Shown one piece after another: positions 39,110 through 47,546 of a stretch of 64,000 bases of DNA. Every line of letters starts with the position of its first letter. The stretch's first letter is position 1. Position numbers and translations under genes: made by a program. The stretch comes from Acidimicrobiaceae bacterium (GTDB taxonomy: Bacteria > Actinomycetota > Acidimicrobiia > Acidimicrobiales > Aldehydirespiratoraceae): contig VXWX01000098.1 in assembly GCA_009835735.1 (NCBI GenBank), forward strand, positions 1-64,000, written 5' to 3'. The notes beneath the pieces are model-generated. The model made no database searches. It was not told the DNA's origin and saw nothing but the letters and a program-made list of their open reading frames with translations.

Positions 39110-39922
39110 ATGCGCGAGACGTTGAAGGGCGTCCAGGACATTTTCGATGATGCCGGTCCGACCGACGCCACCGCGACGTTCGACCGGCTGTGGTCGATCA
39201 CCGGCGAGATCATGGCCAAGCTCGAGGCCCGCTTCGAGCTGTCCCGCGATCCCAGCACCGACGACCTGGAGTCGTACCGGGGTGAGGCCGAGTACCCGGC
39301 GGGGCGGCTGGCGGCCTACGCCGGCCCGGAGATCGACTGGCTGATCCACTCGTGGATCGGCAACCCGCCGCTGGGGTTCACCAACATGCACGTCACCGCC
39401 TGGCTCGGTCCCCACATCGACGTGCCCCACCTCGGGATCGCCTGGGGCACGCTGCCCGACCTGTGGTTCTACATCGACTACAACCCCCGCTCGGACCTCA
39501 TGCTCGACACCGCCGCTCTCGACAAATACTGGGAGCCGCTCAACGAGGAGTTCCTTGAACTGCGAGCCGACCCGGGGCTGTCGACCTTCACCTCCCGGGA
39601 GCTCTACATCCGCCAGGCCCTCAGCCACACCGCGGTGTGCTTCACCACCCCCGGGATCACCCACGACGAGTCCCGTCTCGATCAGGTGCAACGTCTGGCC
39701 CACCGCCGGGTGGACCAGTGGCTGCGGTGGGTGGACGAGGCCGAGCCCGTGCCCCATGAGCGCCGCGAGCGCCTGGCGGCCGACGACCTGGCCCGGCGGC
39801 GCACCATCGCCGAGCGCGACCCCGCCAACGTCATGGGGGTGCGGTTCTTCGGGCCCGAGATGACCGACCGCCTGGTGCGGGCCCTGTGGGGCGGCGACCG
39901 GGTGCTGCCCCGACCGAGCTGA
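39110..39922 (+). CDS. Red chlorophyll catabolite reductase (RCCR)-like protein
   Basis: PEIDWLIHSWIGNPPLG; LWFYIDYNPRSDLMLDTAALDKYW; SRELYIRQALSHTAV; FFGPEMTDRLVRALWG resemble recalled RCCR/ACD2 segments (IDFVIGSWI; LVLILDLPHRKDLVLNPDYLKEYY; SPSLFVRSAFSPTAS; MFGEEVSSRVVHAI). Confidence 0.65.
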   Translation: MRETLKGVQDIFDDAGPTDATATFDRLWSITGEIMAKLEARFELSRDPSTDDLESYRGEAEYPAGRLAAYAGPEIDWLIHSWIGNPPLGFTNMHVTAWLGPHIDVPHLGIAWGTLPDLWFYIDYNPRSDLMLDTAALDKYWEPLNEEFLELRADPGLSTFTSRELYIRQALSHTAVCFTTPGITHDESRLDQVQRLAHRRVDQWLRWVDEAEPVPHERRERLAADDLARRRTIAERDPANVMGVRFFGPEMTDRLVRALWGGDRVLPRPS

Positions 39923-39943
39923 GAGCACACAGGGAGGCTTCCC

Positions 39944-41095
39944 ATGCTCATCAAGAACCACTGGTACGCCGTCGAGTTCGGCCAGCAGGTCGGCGACCGG
40001 CCCCTGCAGGTGAAGGTCCATGGCCACGACCTGGTGCTGTGGCGCAGCCCCAACGGCACGATCAACGCCCAGTCCGACCTGTGCGTGCACCGGGGCGGGT
40101 CGCTGGCGGGCGGTGAGGTGGTCGGCGACTGCGTGCGGTGCCCGTACCACGGCTGGCGCTACGACACCGAGGGGGCGTGCGTGGAGATCCCGGCCAACCG
40201 CCCCGACCTTCCCATCCCGCGCAAGGCCCGCATCGACACCTATCCCTGTGTCGAGCGCTACGGCTTCGTGTGGGTGTTCCTGGGCGACCTGCCCACCGAG
40301 CAGCGGCCGCCGCTGCCCGAGCTGTACGGCATGGAGCTGCACACTGAGGCCCGGGCCGAGGGGTTTCGGGCCGTGCAGGGCGAGTTCACCTGGAACGCCA
40401 ACTACGACCGGGTGCTGGAGAACGCCATCGACATCGCCCACACTCCGTTCGTGCACGCCGGGTCGTTCGGCAACCGTGACGAGCCGGAGATCCAGGACTT
40501 CGACCTTGAGGAGAGCCACGACAACGGCCACTTGACGTCGGTGAGCGCCACCGTCGACCTCAAGCCGCCCTTGCCGTCGGGGATCTGGCGGCTCATCGCC
40601 AAGAAGGAGCGCCCGCCGGTGCGCACCTCGACCGGCTTCTATCCGCCCAACATGTCCCTGCTGATCGTGCGCCTGCCGATGGGGGACATGCGCCTGTTCA
40701 CCGCGGCGGTGCCCCTCGACGAGCACACCACCGTGTCGAAGTTCTGCATGATGCGCTCGTTCTTCACCGGGGGCTGGGCCGACAAGGACTCCCACCGGCG
40801 CACCCTCAAGATCTTCCTGGAGGACCAGCCGACCGTGGAGGGTCAGCGGCCCGAGCTGCTGCCCTTCGACCTGTCGGCCGAGCTGCACGTCAAGTCCGAC
40901 TCCATCCAGCTGGCGTACCGGCGCTGGCGCCAGGAGCAGCTGGACAACGGCTTGGGATTAGCCGCCCCGACTGACGAGGAGTCCAGGCGGGCCGCGGCGG
41001 TGATCCCGTCGCCGGCCCGGGCCGCCGAGCCCGAGATGGCCAGCGCCTGGGTGTTCCCCACGGTCGGATCGACCGCCGGCGGAGCGGACGCATGA
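39944..41095 (+). CDS. Rieske non-haem iron oxygenase, pheophorbide a oxygenase/vanillate demethylase type
   Basis: Rieske motif CVHRGGSLAGGEVVGDCVRCPYHGW; iron-site segment NYDRVLENAIDIAHTPFVH. Confidence 0.9.
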   Translation: MLIKNHWYAVEFGQQVGDRPLQVKVHGHDLVLWRSPNGTINAQSDLCVHRGGSLAGGEVVGDCVRCPYHGWRYDTEGACVEIPANRPDLPIPRKARIDTYPCVERYGFVWVFLGDLPTEQRPPLPELYGMELHTEARAEGFRAVQGEFTWNANYDRVLENAIDIAHTPFVHAGSFGNRDEPEIQDFDLEESHDNGHLTSVSATVDLKPPLPSGIWRLIAKKERPPVRTSTGFYPPNMSLLIVRLPMGDMRLFTAAVPLDEHTTVSKFCMMRSFFTGGWADKDSHRRTLKIFLEDQPTVEGQRPELLPFDLSAELHVKSDSIQLAYRRWRQEQLDNGLGLAAPTDEESRRAAAVIPSPARAAEPEMASAWVFPTVGSTAGGADA

Positions 41096-41811
41096 GCCTG
41101 TCGGCTGAGTTGTGCCTGGGCACGGTGGAGGCCATCGCGGCCCGGCTGGAGCTCGAGGAGATCGAGTCCGTGCCGCTGACCTCGGCCATGGACGGATCGC
41201 CGGTGGGCGTGCACCGGGTGCTGGCCCGTGACGGGGTGGCCGCCCTGGTGTACGTGTCCATGACCGTCGAGGCCTTCGGGCTCGACAGCCACATGTGCTT
41301 CGCGTTCACCCCGCCGGACAGCGCAGTGCCCCACTTCACGGTGGACTCGGTGCTGGCCGGGCCCCACTACGCCTTCCACCTAGACCTCATGCCCCGGGTC
41401 GACCCGGGAGCCAACCTGGCCTACGTCGACCACTGCTTCACACCCCTCAGCGACGCCCACAGCCAGGCCGGCGAGATAGACGGGCTGACCCCCGCCCACC
41501 TGTCGCGGCGTCAATGGCAGCTCATGTCGGCGTGGATGCTGGCCCATCGGGCCGACGAGGACGGCTTCCGGGCGGTGTTCGGCACGGTGGCCGCCTACCG
41601 CGACCACTGGCTCAGCCTGGCGGTCGACGGCGTGCCCGACGTTGTGCTGGACGGCGCCGCCGGCGAGCAGCTTGCCGAGCGTGACGCCCGCCACCGGGCC
41701 GCCCTGTTCAACCCCGACGTAGACCCGGTGTGGGCCCAGGTGGACCGCCTGCTCGGCCCGGACGTGAGTGCCCGCGTCCGCGACAGCCTCACGACCGCGG
41801 GCCGCACCTAG
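41092..41811 (+). CDS. Second RCCR/bilin-reductase-like protein
   Basis: HFTVDSVLAGPHYAFHLDLMPRVDPGANLAYVDHCFTPLSDA; C-terminal RHRAALFNPDVDPVWAQVDRLLGPDVSARVRDSL parallels the 39110 protein; 4-nt overlap with Rieske gene. Confidence 0.5.
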   Translation: MSLSAELCLGTVEAIAARLELEEIESVPLTSAMDGSPVGVHRVLARDGVAALVYVSMTVEAFGLDSHMCFAFTPPDSAVPHFTVDSVLAGPHYAFHLDLMPRVDPGANLAYVDHCFTPLSDAHSQAGEIDGLTPAHLSRRQWQLMSAWMLAHRADEDGFRAVFGTVAAYRDHWLSLAVDGVPDVVLDGAAGEQLAERDARHRAALFNPDVDPVWAQVDRLLGPDVSARVRDSLTTAGRT

Positions 41812-41823
41812 AACGGAGACACC

Positions 41824-42765
41824 ATGAGCGAGACCGAAGCCTCCGAGTGGCAGCAGCGCATCACCGGTGAGTGGTACGGCCTGCCGTCGGTGTTCGACGC
41901 CGACGGGAGCCACACCGGGTTCAACAAGGTCAGCCGGGCCAGCGTCTTCGCCGACGGCAAGGTCACCTACTGGATGCAGTGCAACTTCATGAACACCGGT
42001 CCGCTGCGCAACCGTTTCGAGATCAAGGACTTCGAGTTCGGGGTGGACGACCAGGGCGACAACCGGATCTATCAGGGCCCCGACTTCTACGGCGCCGGCC
42101 ACCCCTACGGCTCGCTGGTGGACTCGCACTACTACGCGCCGGGCTGGCGGGCCGACCTCAACACCATGAACCAGATCCTGGCCGACGGGGTGACGCAGGT
42201 GTACTCGTCGCTGCTGTACGAGGGTCCCACCATCTTCTCGGTGTTCAACGGGGTGTACCTCAACGCCCACGACTACGACACCAACCCCGAGACCAAGTCT
42301 CGCATCGACGCCCACCTCGAGAACGAGCGGGAGATGGCCGCCTGGCCCCACACCCTGCCCGATCGCAAGGGCGGCCAGTGGGCCGGCTCCTGCGAGGTGT
42401 TCGGGGCCGACCAGCAGCACCGGGGCAGCGTCGATGTCCGCATCCGCCACGACCCGATCGACCTGGTGCGGGCCACCCAGCAGTGGGAGATGTCCGGGGA
42501 GGTCGACCGGTCGTTCACCTATGTGCGCACCCGGTCCAACGGCAACCGCCACACCTACGACGGCCCCGACCTGTGGGGCAACGCCCTGGCTTACGGCCGG
42601 GCCCTGTACACCACCCAGCACCACGCCCGCGAGGCTTTCAAGGTCAAGGGCCGCGAGTTCATCATCGACCGCGACTACACCCTGGCCGCGGTCTGGAAGC
42701 TCTATGACGGCGACCGCATGACCGACGTCGTCTTCGGTGCGCTCACCTGGTCGCCGGACGGCTAG
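41824..42765 (+). CDS. Calycin-like protein, two repeated domains (RIYQGPDFYG / HTYDGPDLWG)
   Basis: GEWYGLPSVFDADGSHTGF and GGQWAGSCEVFGADQQHRGS repeats with beta-rich pattern. Confidence 0.5.
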   Translation: MSETEASEWQQRITGEWYGLPSVFDADGSHTGFNKVSRASVFADGKVTYWMQCNFMNTGPLRNRFEIKDFEFGVDDQGDNRIYQGPDFYGAGHPYGSLVDSHYYAPGWRADLNTMNQILADGVTQVYSSLLYEGPTIFSVFNGVYLNAHDYDTNPETKSRIDAHLENEREMAAWPHTLPDRKGGQWAGSCEVFGADQQHRGSVDVRIRHDPIDLVRATQQWEMSGEVDRSFTYVRTRSNGNRHTYDGPDLWGNALAYGRALYTTQHHAREAFKVKGREFIIDRDYTLAAVWKLYDGDRMTDVVFGALTWSPDG

Positions 42766-42769
42766 AGCG

Positions 42770-43444
42770 TCAGCCCACGGCCACCGACACGACGCGGCCG
42801 TGCTCGCTGGCGTCCTCGACCAGTTCGAAGCCGGAGGCGCCGATCGGATCGCGCATGGCCCACAGCCGGCGGCGGCGCAGCGGCGACGGCTGACCGAGCG
42901 CCGCCAGCAGGGGTCCGACCGTCCGGTGCAGCGGCCAGCGGTCGTCCACCTCGGGGACCGGCGCCGACAGGTCGAGGCGAGGCTCGACCCCGGACGACTC
43001 GGGAACGGCCACCCCGACGATGTCGGCCACCGACCGGCCGGCCAGCGAGAAGAACCCGCCGGTTAGCTGGCGGTCGGGGGCGACCAGGACGCTGTAGGAC
43101 TCGAACTCGTATCCGAACCGGGGCCAGATGCCCCGCCCGGTCATGGTCCCGGGCTGCCACTCGGTCGCGGCGCCCATCACGTCGGGGCCCAGGTACCGGC
43201 GCCGGGGTCCGTCCACTTGCAGCTCGAAGATCCAGTCGCCGGCGAAGGCCGCCATGGGGTGGCCGTCCAGGTCCGGCGACGGCTCGCAGTGCTGGACCAC
43301 CCGGACCCTGCCCCTGTCGGCCGGTTCGACGCGGCGGCGCTGGGCGACCGAGCCCCGGTACGCGCCGTCGGGGTCGTAGACGTGCTCGGTGACCAGCCAG
43401 GCGCCGGAGAACGGATCGCGGCCCGTGCCGCTGCTCTCACTCAT
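42770..43444 (-). CDS. Calycin-like protein (RRYLGPDVMG)
   Basis: FSGAWLVTEHVYDPDGAYRGSVAQRRRVE; shares the RxYxGPxxxG motif with its neighbours. Confidence 0.5.
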   Translation of the reverse strand: MSESSGTGRDPFSGAWLVTEHVYDPDGAYRGSVAQRRRVEPADRGRVRVVQHCEPSPDLDGHPMAAFAGDWIFELQVDGPRRRYLGPDVMGAATEWQPGTMTGRGIWPRFGYEFESYSVLVAPDRQLTGGFFSLAGRSVADIVGVAVPESSGVEPRLDLSAPVPEVDDRWPLHRTVGPLLAALGQPSPLRRRRLWAMRDPIGASGFELVEDASEHGRVVSVAVG

Positions 43445-44367
43445 GACGGGTCGAAGGATAGGGTGCCGTACACCGCTCCCAGCCGCTCCTCACCCCGGTA
43501 CCAGATGTGCAGGACGGCTTTGGTCGAACCGTCCAGCGAAGCGACCTCCCGGCGCCACACCCGGCATCCGGCCGTGTCGTTGTGGAAGTGCCCGCTCAGG
43601 CCCCGGCCGCCGCTGAGGGATGCGCTGCCGGCGAAATCGCCGGTCGGGGTCCATGCCGTCCATCCGTCGGACTCCAGCGTGAACGAGGCATCGGGGGCGA
43701 AGTCGAGCCCCGACAACTCCACCGTCAGCGCCTCGCTCGCCTGCCCGGCGGGGCCATCGCCGGTGGCGGCGATTGTCTCAACGAAGTCGACGGTCCCGGA
43801 GGGTTCAAGGTCGCGGTCGAGGCGTTGCAGCCGGCCGGACCATCGGCCCGGTCGCAGCAGCAACAGTCGACCCCGTCCCGCCGACGGGTCGTCGCTCACC
43901 TCCGCGGGGTCTATGGGCTCCACCGCGGGTGGCGGCTCCTGCGAGGCCCCGAGTTGGCGCCGATACTCGCCCACCACCGTCCAGCGGAGCTGGTCGCCCC
44001 GGCTCAGCAGCGCCAGCGACAGTTGGTGGTCGCCGTCGGGCAGCACCATCAGGAAGAACCGCTGGGAGAGGCCCAGGCTGGGCCAGTAGTTGCGGGCCGC
44101 AATCAGACCGTCCCCCAGCACTTCGGCGAAGCCGAGGTTCAGAGGGCCCTCGTAGGTCCGGTGCGAGCCGTGGTCGGCGATGGTGTACATCCCCGACAGC
44201 TGGAACGGCCCCTCGAACGTCACCTCCACCGTGATCAGGCCAGCAGGGTCTTCGGCCTGCACCGTGCGGGTGTCGCGGCCCATCCCGGCGAAGCGGCCGC
44301 TGCCGTCGTAAACCTCGGCCGATCCGACCCACTCGCCGAGCCCCTGCGAGAAGGAGCCTCCGCTCAC
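43441..44367 (-). CDS. Calycin-like protein, two domains (RTYEGPLNLG)
   Basis: GEWVGSAEVYDGSGRFAGM and GRWSGRLQRLDRDLEPSG repeats. Confidence 0.5.
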   Translation of the reverse strand: MSGGSFSQGLGEWVGSAEVYDGSGRFAGMGRDTRTVQAEDPAGLITVEVTFEGPFQLSGMYTIADHGSHRTYEGPLNLGFAEVLGDGLIAARNYWPSLGLSQRFFLMVLPDGDHQLSLALLSRGDQLRWTVVGEYRRQLGASQEPPPAVEPIDPAEVSDDPSAGRGRLLLLRPGRWSGRLQRLDRDLEPSGTVDFVETIAATGDGPAGQASEALTVELSGLDFAPDASFTLESDGWTAWTPTGDFAGSASLSGGRGLSGHFHNDTAGCRVWRREVASLDGSTKAVLHIWYRGEERLGAVYGTLSFDPS

Positions 44368-45182
44368 GCCCGTATCAGCCGCACGGTCTGGGTGTCCACG
44401 GGGGTGGCCGCCAGCACCGGGCCGAGGTCGGTGCCTGGCGGGTGGGGGGCCAGGTACCGGCCCTCGGTGGCCACTTCCAGCCCGTCGGTGGCGAACGGGT
44501 AGGGATCGACCTCGTACACCGCGCCGGGACGCTCGGTCACCGAGATGGTCACGTCTTCGCCCACCGCCCGGGGCACGTTGTGGAACTCGGCGGTGCCCCG
44601 CTCGCCCTCGGGCACCAAGTGGAAGTACAGCGACAGCGTGTCGAAGAACTGGAGCTGCTTGTAGGCGTTGAAGATGAAGTCCTCGTCGGCGAGGTCGGCG
44701 TCGTCGCCGGCCAGGTCCTGCTTGAGCCGGCGCTGGCGGCTCTCCTCGGCCTCCAGCATGGCGTCCACATCGGGGCGCATGTCGTCGGGGATCAGATCGA
44801 GGAAGATCTTGTCGCTGAGCCCGTAGCGGCCGCAGTACAGCCCGTAGGTGTGCATCGACGAGATGACGCCACTGAAGGGATGGTGCGCCTCGTTGAACTG
44901 CGGAGAGGAGGCCGAGGTGGCCACGATCTGGGCCAGCGGGGTGGCCGTCAGGTTGTAGGGGAGCCCGGTGTCGGGGTTCTGGGGGGCGCGGGCGTCGAGG
45001 TCGGCCCAGCCCGCGTCGTGGTTGTCGACGATGTACTGCATGGGCTCGGCCGGTTCCAGGCCGGCGAAGGTGTCGTTGCCGAAGTCGGCGGCCAGCGAGC
45101 CCGCGAAGGCGGTGTGCTGGTGCATGGCGATCACGAAATGGGGGCCGTCGGCGGCCCCGCCGGCGGGCGGTTGCACGATCAT
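44364..45182 (-). CDS. DUF3891-like family protein
   Basis: AMHQHTAFAGSLAADFGN; YIVDNHDAGWADLDARAP; MHTYGLYCGRYGLSD; start trimmed to ATG at 45182. Confidence 0.65.
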   Translation of the reverse strand: MIVQPPAGGAADGPHFVIAMHQHTAFAGSLAADFGNDTFAGLEPAEPMQYIVDNHDAGWADLDARAPQNPDTGLPYNLTATPLAQIVATSASSPQFNEAHHPFSGVISSMHTYGLYCGRYGLSDKIFLDLIPDDMRPDVDAMLEAEESRQRRLKQDLAGDDADLADEDFIFNAYKQLQFFDTLSLYFHLVPEGERGTAEFHNVPRAVGEDVTISVTERPGAVYEVDPYPFATDGLEVATEGRYLAPHPPGTDLGPVLAATPVDTQTVRLIRA

Positions 45183-45634
45183 GGCCGCTGCACCCGGGCG
45201 AAGTCCTGGATCTGGAACAGATTGGTCTTTCCGTCGCGCACCTTGTGGGTGATGATCCGGCGGGTGTCGGGATCCAGGAAGTAGTGGTTGTTGTAGACGA
45301 TGTTGGCGCTGACCCGGCTGTCGATCGTGAACACGTAGTTGTAGGGGGTCAGCTCGGTGCCTTCGAGGCTGAGCTGGTCGCTCTCGGCGAAGCAGCGCCT
45401 GCCGTCCACGCCGATCGGCGTGTCGAACACCGTCTCGCCGACGCCGTAGAGGTTCTCGAAGTGCTCGTGGAGGTGCCAGGTCTGGTCGTCGAGCCAGTAC
45501 ACGTCCATGTGCACTGCGCTGGACTCCAGGAAGTCGCCGCCGGGGGTGAAGCTCTTGCACAGCCCCTCCCAGCGGCCCATGAAGCACTGGTATGGCCGGG
45601 GCGAGGGCTCGCCGTAGTTCTTCGGGTGGCTCAT
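45179..45634 (-). CDS. Lipocalin/DUF3598-like small protein
   Basis: FMGRWEGLCKSFTPGGDFLESSAVHMDVYWLDDQTWHLHEHFENL. Confidence 0.5.
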   Translation of the reverse strand: MSHPKNYGEPSPRPYQCFMGRWEGLCKSFTPGGDFLESSAVHMDVYWLDDQTWHLHEHFENLYGVGETVFDTPIGVDGRRCFAESDQLSLEGTELTPYNYVFTIDSRVSANIVYNNHYFLDPDTRRIITHKVRDGKTNLFQIQDFARVQRP

Positions 45635-45666
45635 GACCCGAATGGTAGAACGTAGGATCCAGTTGT

Positions 45667-45693
45667 GAAACTGCGTTCCTCTCAGCGGAACCA
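45667..45693. promoter_or_regulatory. Operator-like site C: GAAACTGCGTTCCTCTCAGCGGAACCA
   Basis: Tripartite motif in a divergent intergenic region. Confidence 0.72.
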
Positions 45694-45723
45694 TCATGGC
45701 CCAGAGGCCGAGCGGAACGGCCG

Positions 45724-46722
45724 ATGATTGTTCGAGGCTGGCACTTCTCGTTTGATGCCGGCGGCGATGCCGCGCTGGCCACGCTCTACTACCCGGCCGA
45801 CGGCGGCCGGCTGGAGGAGGCCCGCCTGACCGGGCAGGTTCCCGCCGCGGCGGGGGAGCCGTGGCCGCTGGTGATCATGATGCCCGGCATCAACGTGGCC
45901 CCCGACAGCTACCGCTGGCTTGCCCACCGGCTCGTGCCGACCGGGGTGTGCGTCGTGACCTACGCCGCCATCGGGTCGCTGGGGCCCGCCGGCCAAGGCA
46001 TCACCCCCGGCCTCGACCTCGACGCGCTCAGCCCCGCCAACCTCGGCTCACGTCCGGTGGCTACCGCGCTCGGGCCGCTTCTCGACCGCCTGGCCGGCCT
46101 CTCCGAGGCCGACGGCGCGCCCGCGGCCGGGATGCTCGACCTCAGCCGGGTTGTGGTCGGCGGGCATTCGGCCGGGGGAACCGTCGCGCTGCACAGCAGC
46201 GACCCCGGCTGGGTGCCGGGCGTGCGGGCCGTGTTCGCCTACGGCGCCCACACAATGACGGCCACCGCTCTGGGACGCGGCGAGGCCGCGGTGATGGCCA
46301 TCCCGGCCAAGGTGCCGGTGATGCTGCTAGCGGGCACCGACGACGGCGTCATCGCAGCCAGCCGCGACCGGTACCACCGCGATGACGCGACGGACGACGG
46401 CGATGGGGACGACGGCGGTGATGGGGACGATGTCCATGACCCGGTCCGGCGCACGTTCGAGGAGGCCATTGGGCACAGGCGGGGGGACTCGTGGCTGGTC
46501 GAGTTGGCCGGCGCCGGACACTTCGCTGCCTGCCATCCGGTGGACACCACCAGCGGACGCGCGTTTCTGGAGCCCGACCCGGTTGGCGCCGACCCGGCTG
46601 TGCGCGCCCTGCTGGGAGACTTGGTCGCCGTATTCATAGCTGCCAGCCTCGGGGAACCGGCCGGCATCAGCCTGGAACAACTGGTTGAGCACGATCTGGT
46701 CGCGCACTGGTACCGGCGGTAG
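45724..46722 (+). CDS. Alpha/beta hydrolase, chlorophyllase/dienelactone hydrolase-like
   Basis: PLVIMMPGINVAPDSYRWLAHRLVPTGVCVVTY; nucleophile elbow VVVGGHSAGGTVAL; Asp-rich insert DDATDDGDGDDGGDGDD. Confidence 0.65.
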   Translation: MIVRGWHFSFDAGGDAALATLYYPADGGRLEEARLTGQVPAAAGEPWPLVIMMPGINVAPDSYRWLAHRLVPTGVCVVTYAAIGSLGPAGQGITPGLDLDALSPANLGSRPVATALGPLLDRLAGLSEADGAPAAGMLDLSRVVVGGHSAGGTVALHSSDPGWVPGVRAVFAYGAHTMTATALGRGEAAVMAIPAKVPVMLLAGTDDGVIAASRDRYHRDDATDDGDGDDGGDGDDVHDPVRRTFEEAIGHRRGDSWLVELAGAGHFAACHPVDTTSGRAFLEPDPVGADPAVRALLGDLVAVFIAASLGEPAGISLEQLVEHDLVAHWYRR

Positions 46723-46732
46723 GGAGATCGAC

Positions 46733-47539
46733 ATGGGAAGGCGCATCGTCATCACGGGCAGCACCCGGGGGATCGGCAACGGCTTGGCCCGGGAGTTCCT
46801 GAAGCGGCGGTGCCGGGTGGCCATCAGCGGTCGGTCTGCCGATCAGGTCGAGGCGGTGGTGGCCGAGCTGGGCCAGTACTACGGAGAGTCGAGGGTGTGC
46901 GGCGCGGCCTGCGACATCACCGATCCCGGCCAGCTCCAGGCGCTGTGGGACGCTACGGCCGAAGCCTTCGGCGGGGTCGACGTGTGGGTCAACAACGCGG
47001 GCGTCAGCATCGAGCGCCTACCGCTGTGGGAGCAGCGCGACCGCGACCTGGCCACCCTGGTCGACACCAACCTGACCGGGGCGCTGCTGGCCAGCAAGAC
47101 CGCCATCGCCAACATGCTTCAGCAGGGCCACGGGCAGATCTGGAACACCGAGGGCTTCGGGTCCGACGGGGCCACCCAGCCCGGGATGGCCGCCTACGGC
47201 TCCACCAAGCGGGCCGTGCGCTACCTCCAGCGGGCCCTGCGCAAGGACACCGCCGGCACGCGGGTGCAGGTGTGCACCGTGTCGCCCGGCATCGTGGTGA
47301 CCGAGCTGCTCACCGGCGACTACGACATCACGTCGGAACAGTTCGAGAAGGCCAAGCGGATCTTCAACATCCTGGCCGACGAGGTCCACACCGTCACCCC
47401 GTGGCTGGCCGACCACATGCTGGCCGCCGACAAGTCGGGGGCGAGGGTGGTTTGGCTGACCCGCCGCAAGGCGTTCGCCCGGTTCATGTCCGCCCCGTTC
47501 CGCACCCGCGACCTGTTCGCCCACCTCGACACGGAGTGA
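46733..47539 (+). CDS. SDR family oxidoreductase, chlorophyll(ide) b reductase (NYC1/NOL)-like
   Basis: IVITGSTRGIGNGLAREFLKRRCRVAISGRS; DVWVNNAG; IWNTEGFGSDGATQPGMAAYGSTKRAVRYLQ; VCTVSPGIVVTELL. Confidence 0.7.
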   Translation: MGRRIVITGSTRGIGNGLAREFLKRRCRVAISGRSADQVEAVVAELGQYYGESRVCGAACDITDPGQLQALWDATAEAFGGVDVWVNNAGVSIERLPLWEQRDRDLATLVDTNLTGALLASKTAIANMLQQGHGQIWNTEGFGSDGATQPGMAAYGSTKRAVRYLQRALRKDTAGTRVQVCTVSPGIVVTELLTGDYDITSEQFEKAKRIFNILADEVHTVTPWLADHMLAADKSGARVVWLTRRKAFARFMSAPFRTRDLFAHLDTE

Positions 47540-47546
47540 CTGCGCT

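Noticed and set aside
39083-40888. 601-aa minus-strand ORF opposite the RCCR-like and Rieske genes
   Set aside because: Antisense shadow frame with Gly/Val/His/Leu bias and no recognisable motif; the plus strand encodes an intact Rieske motif.
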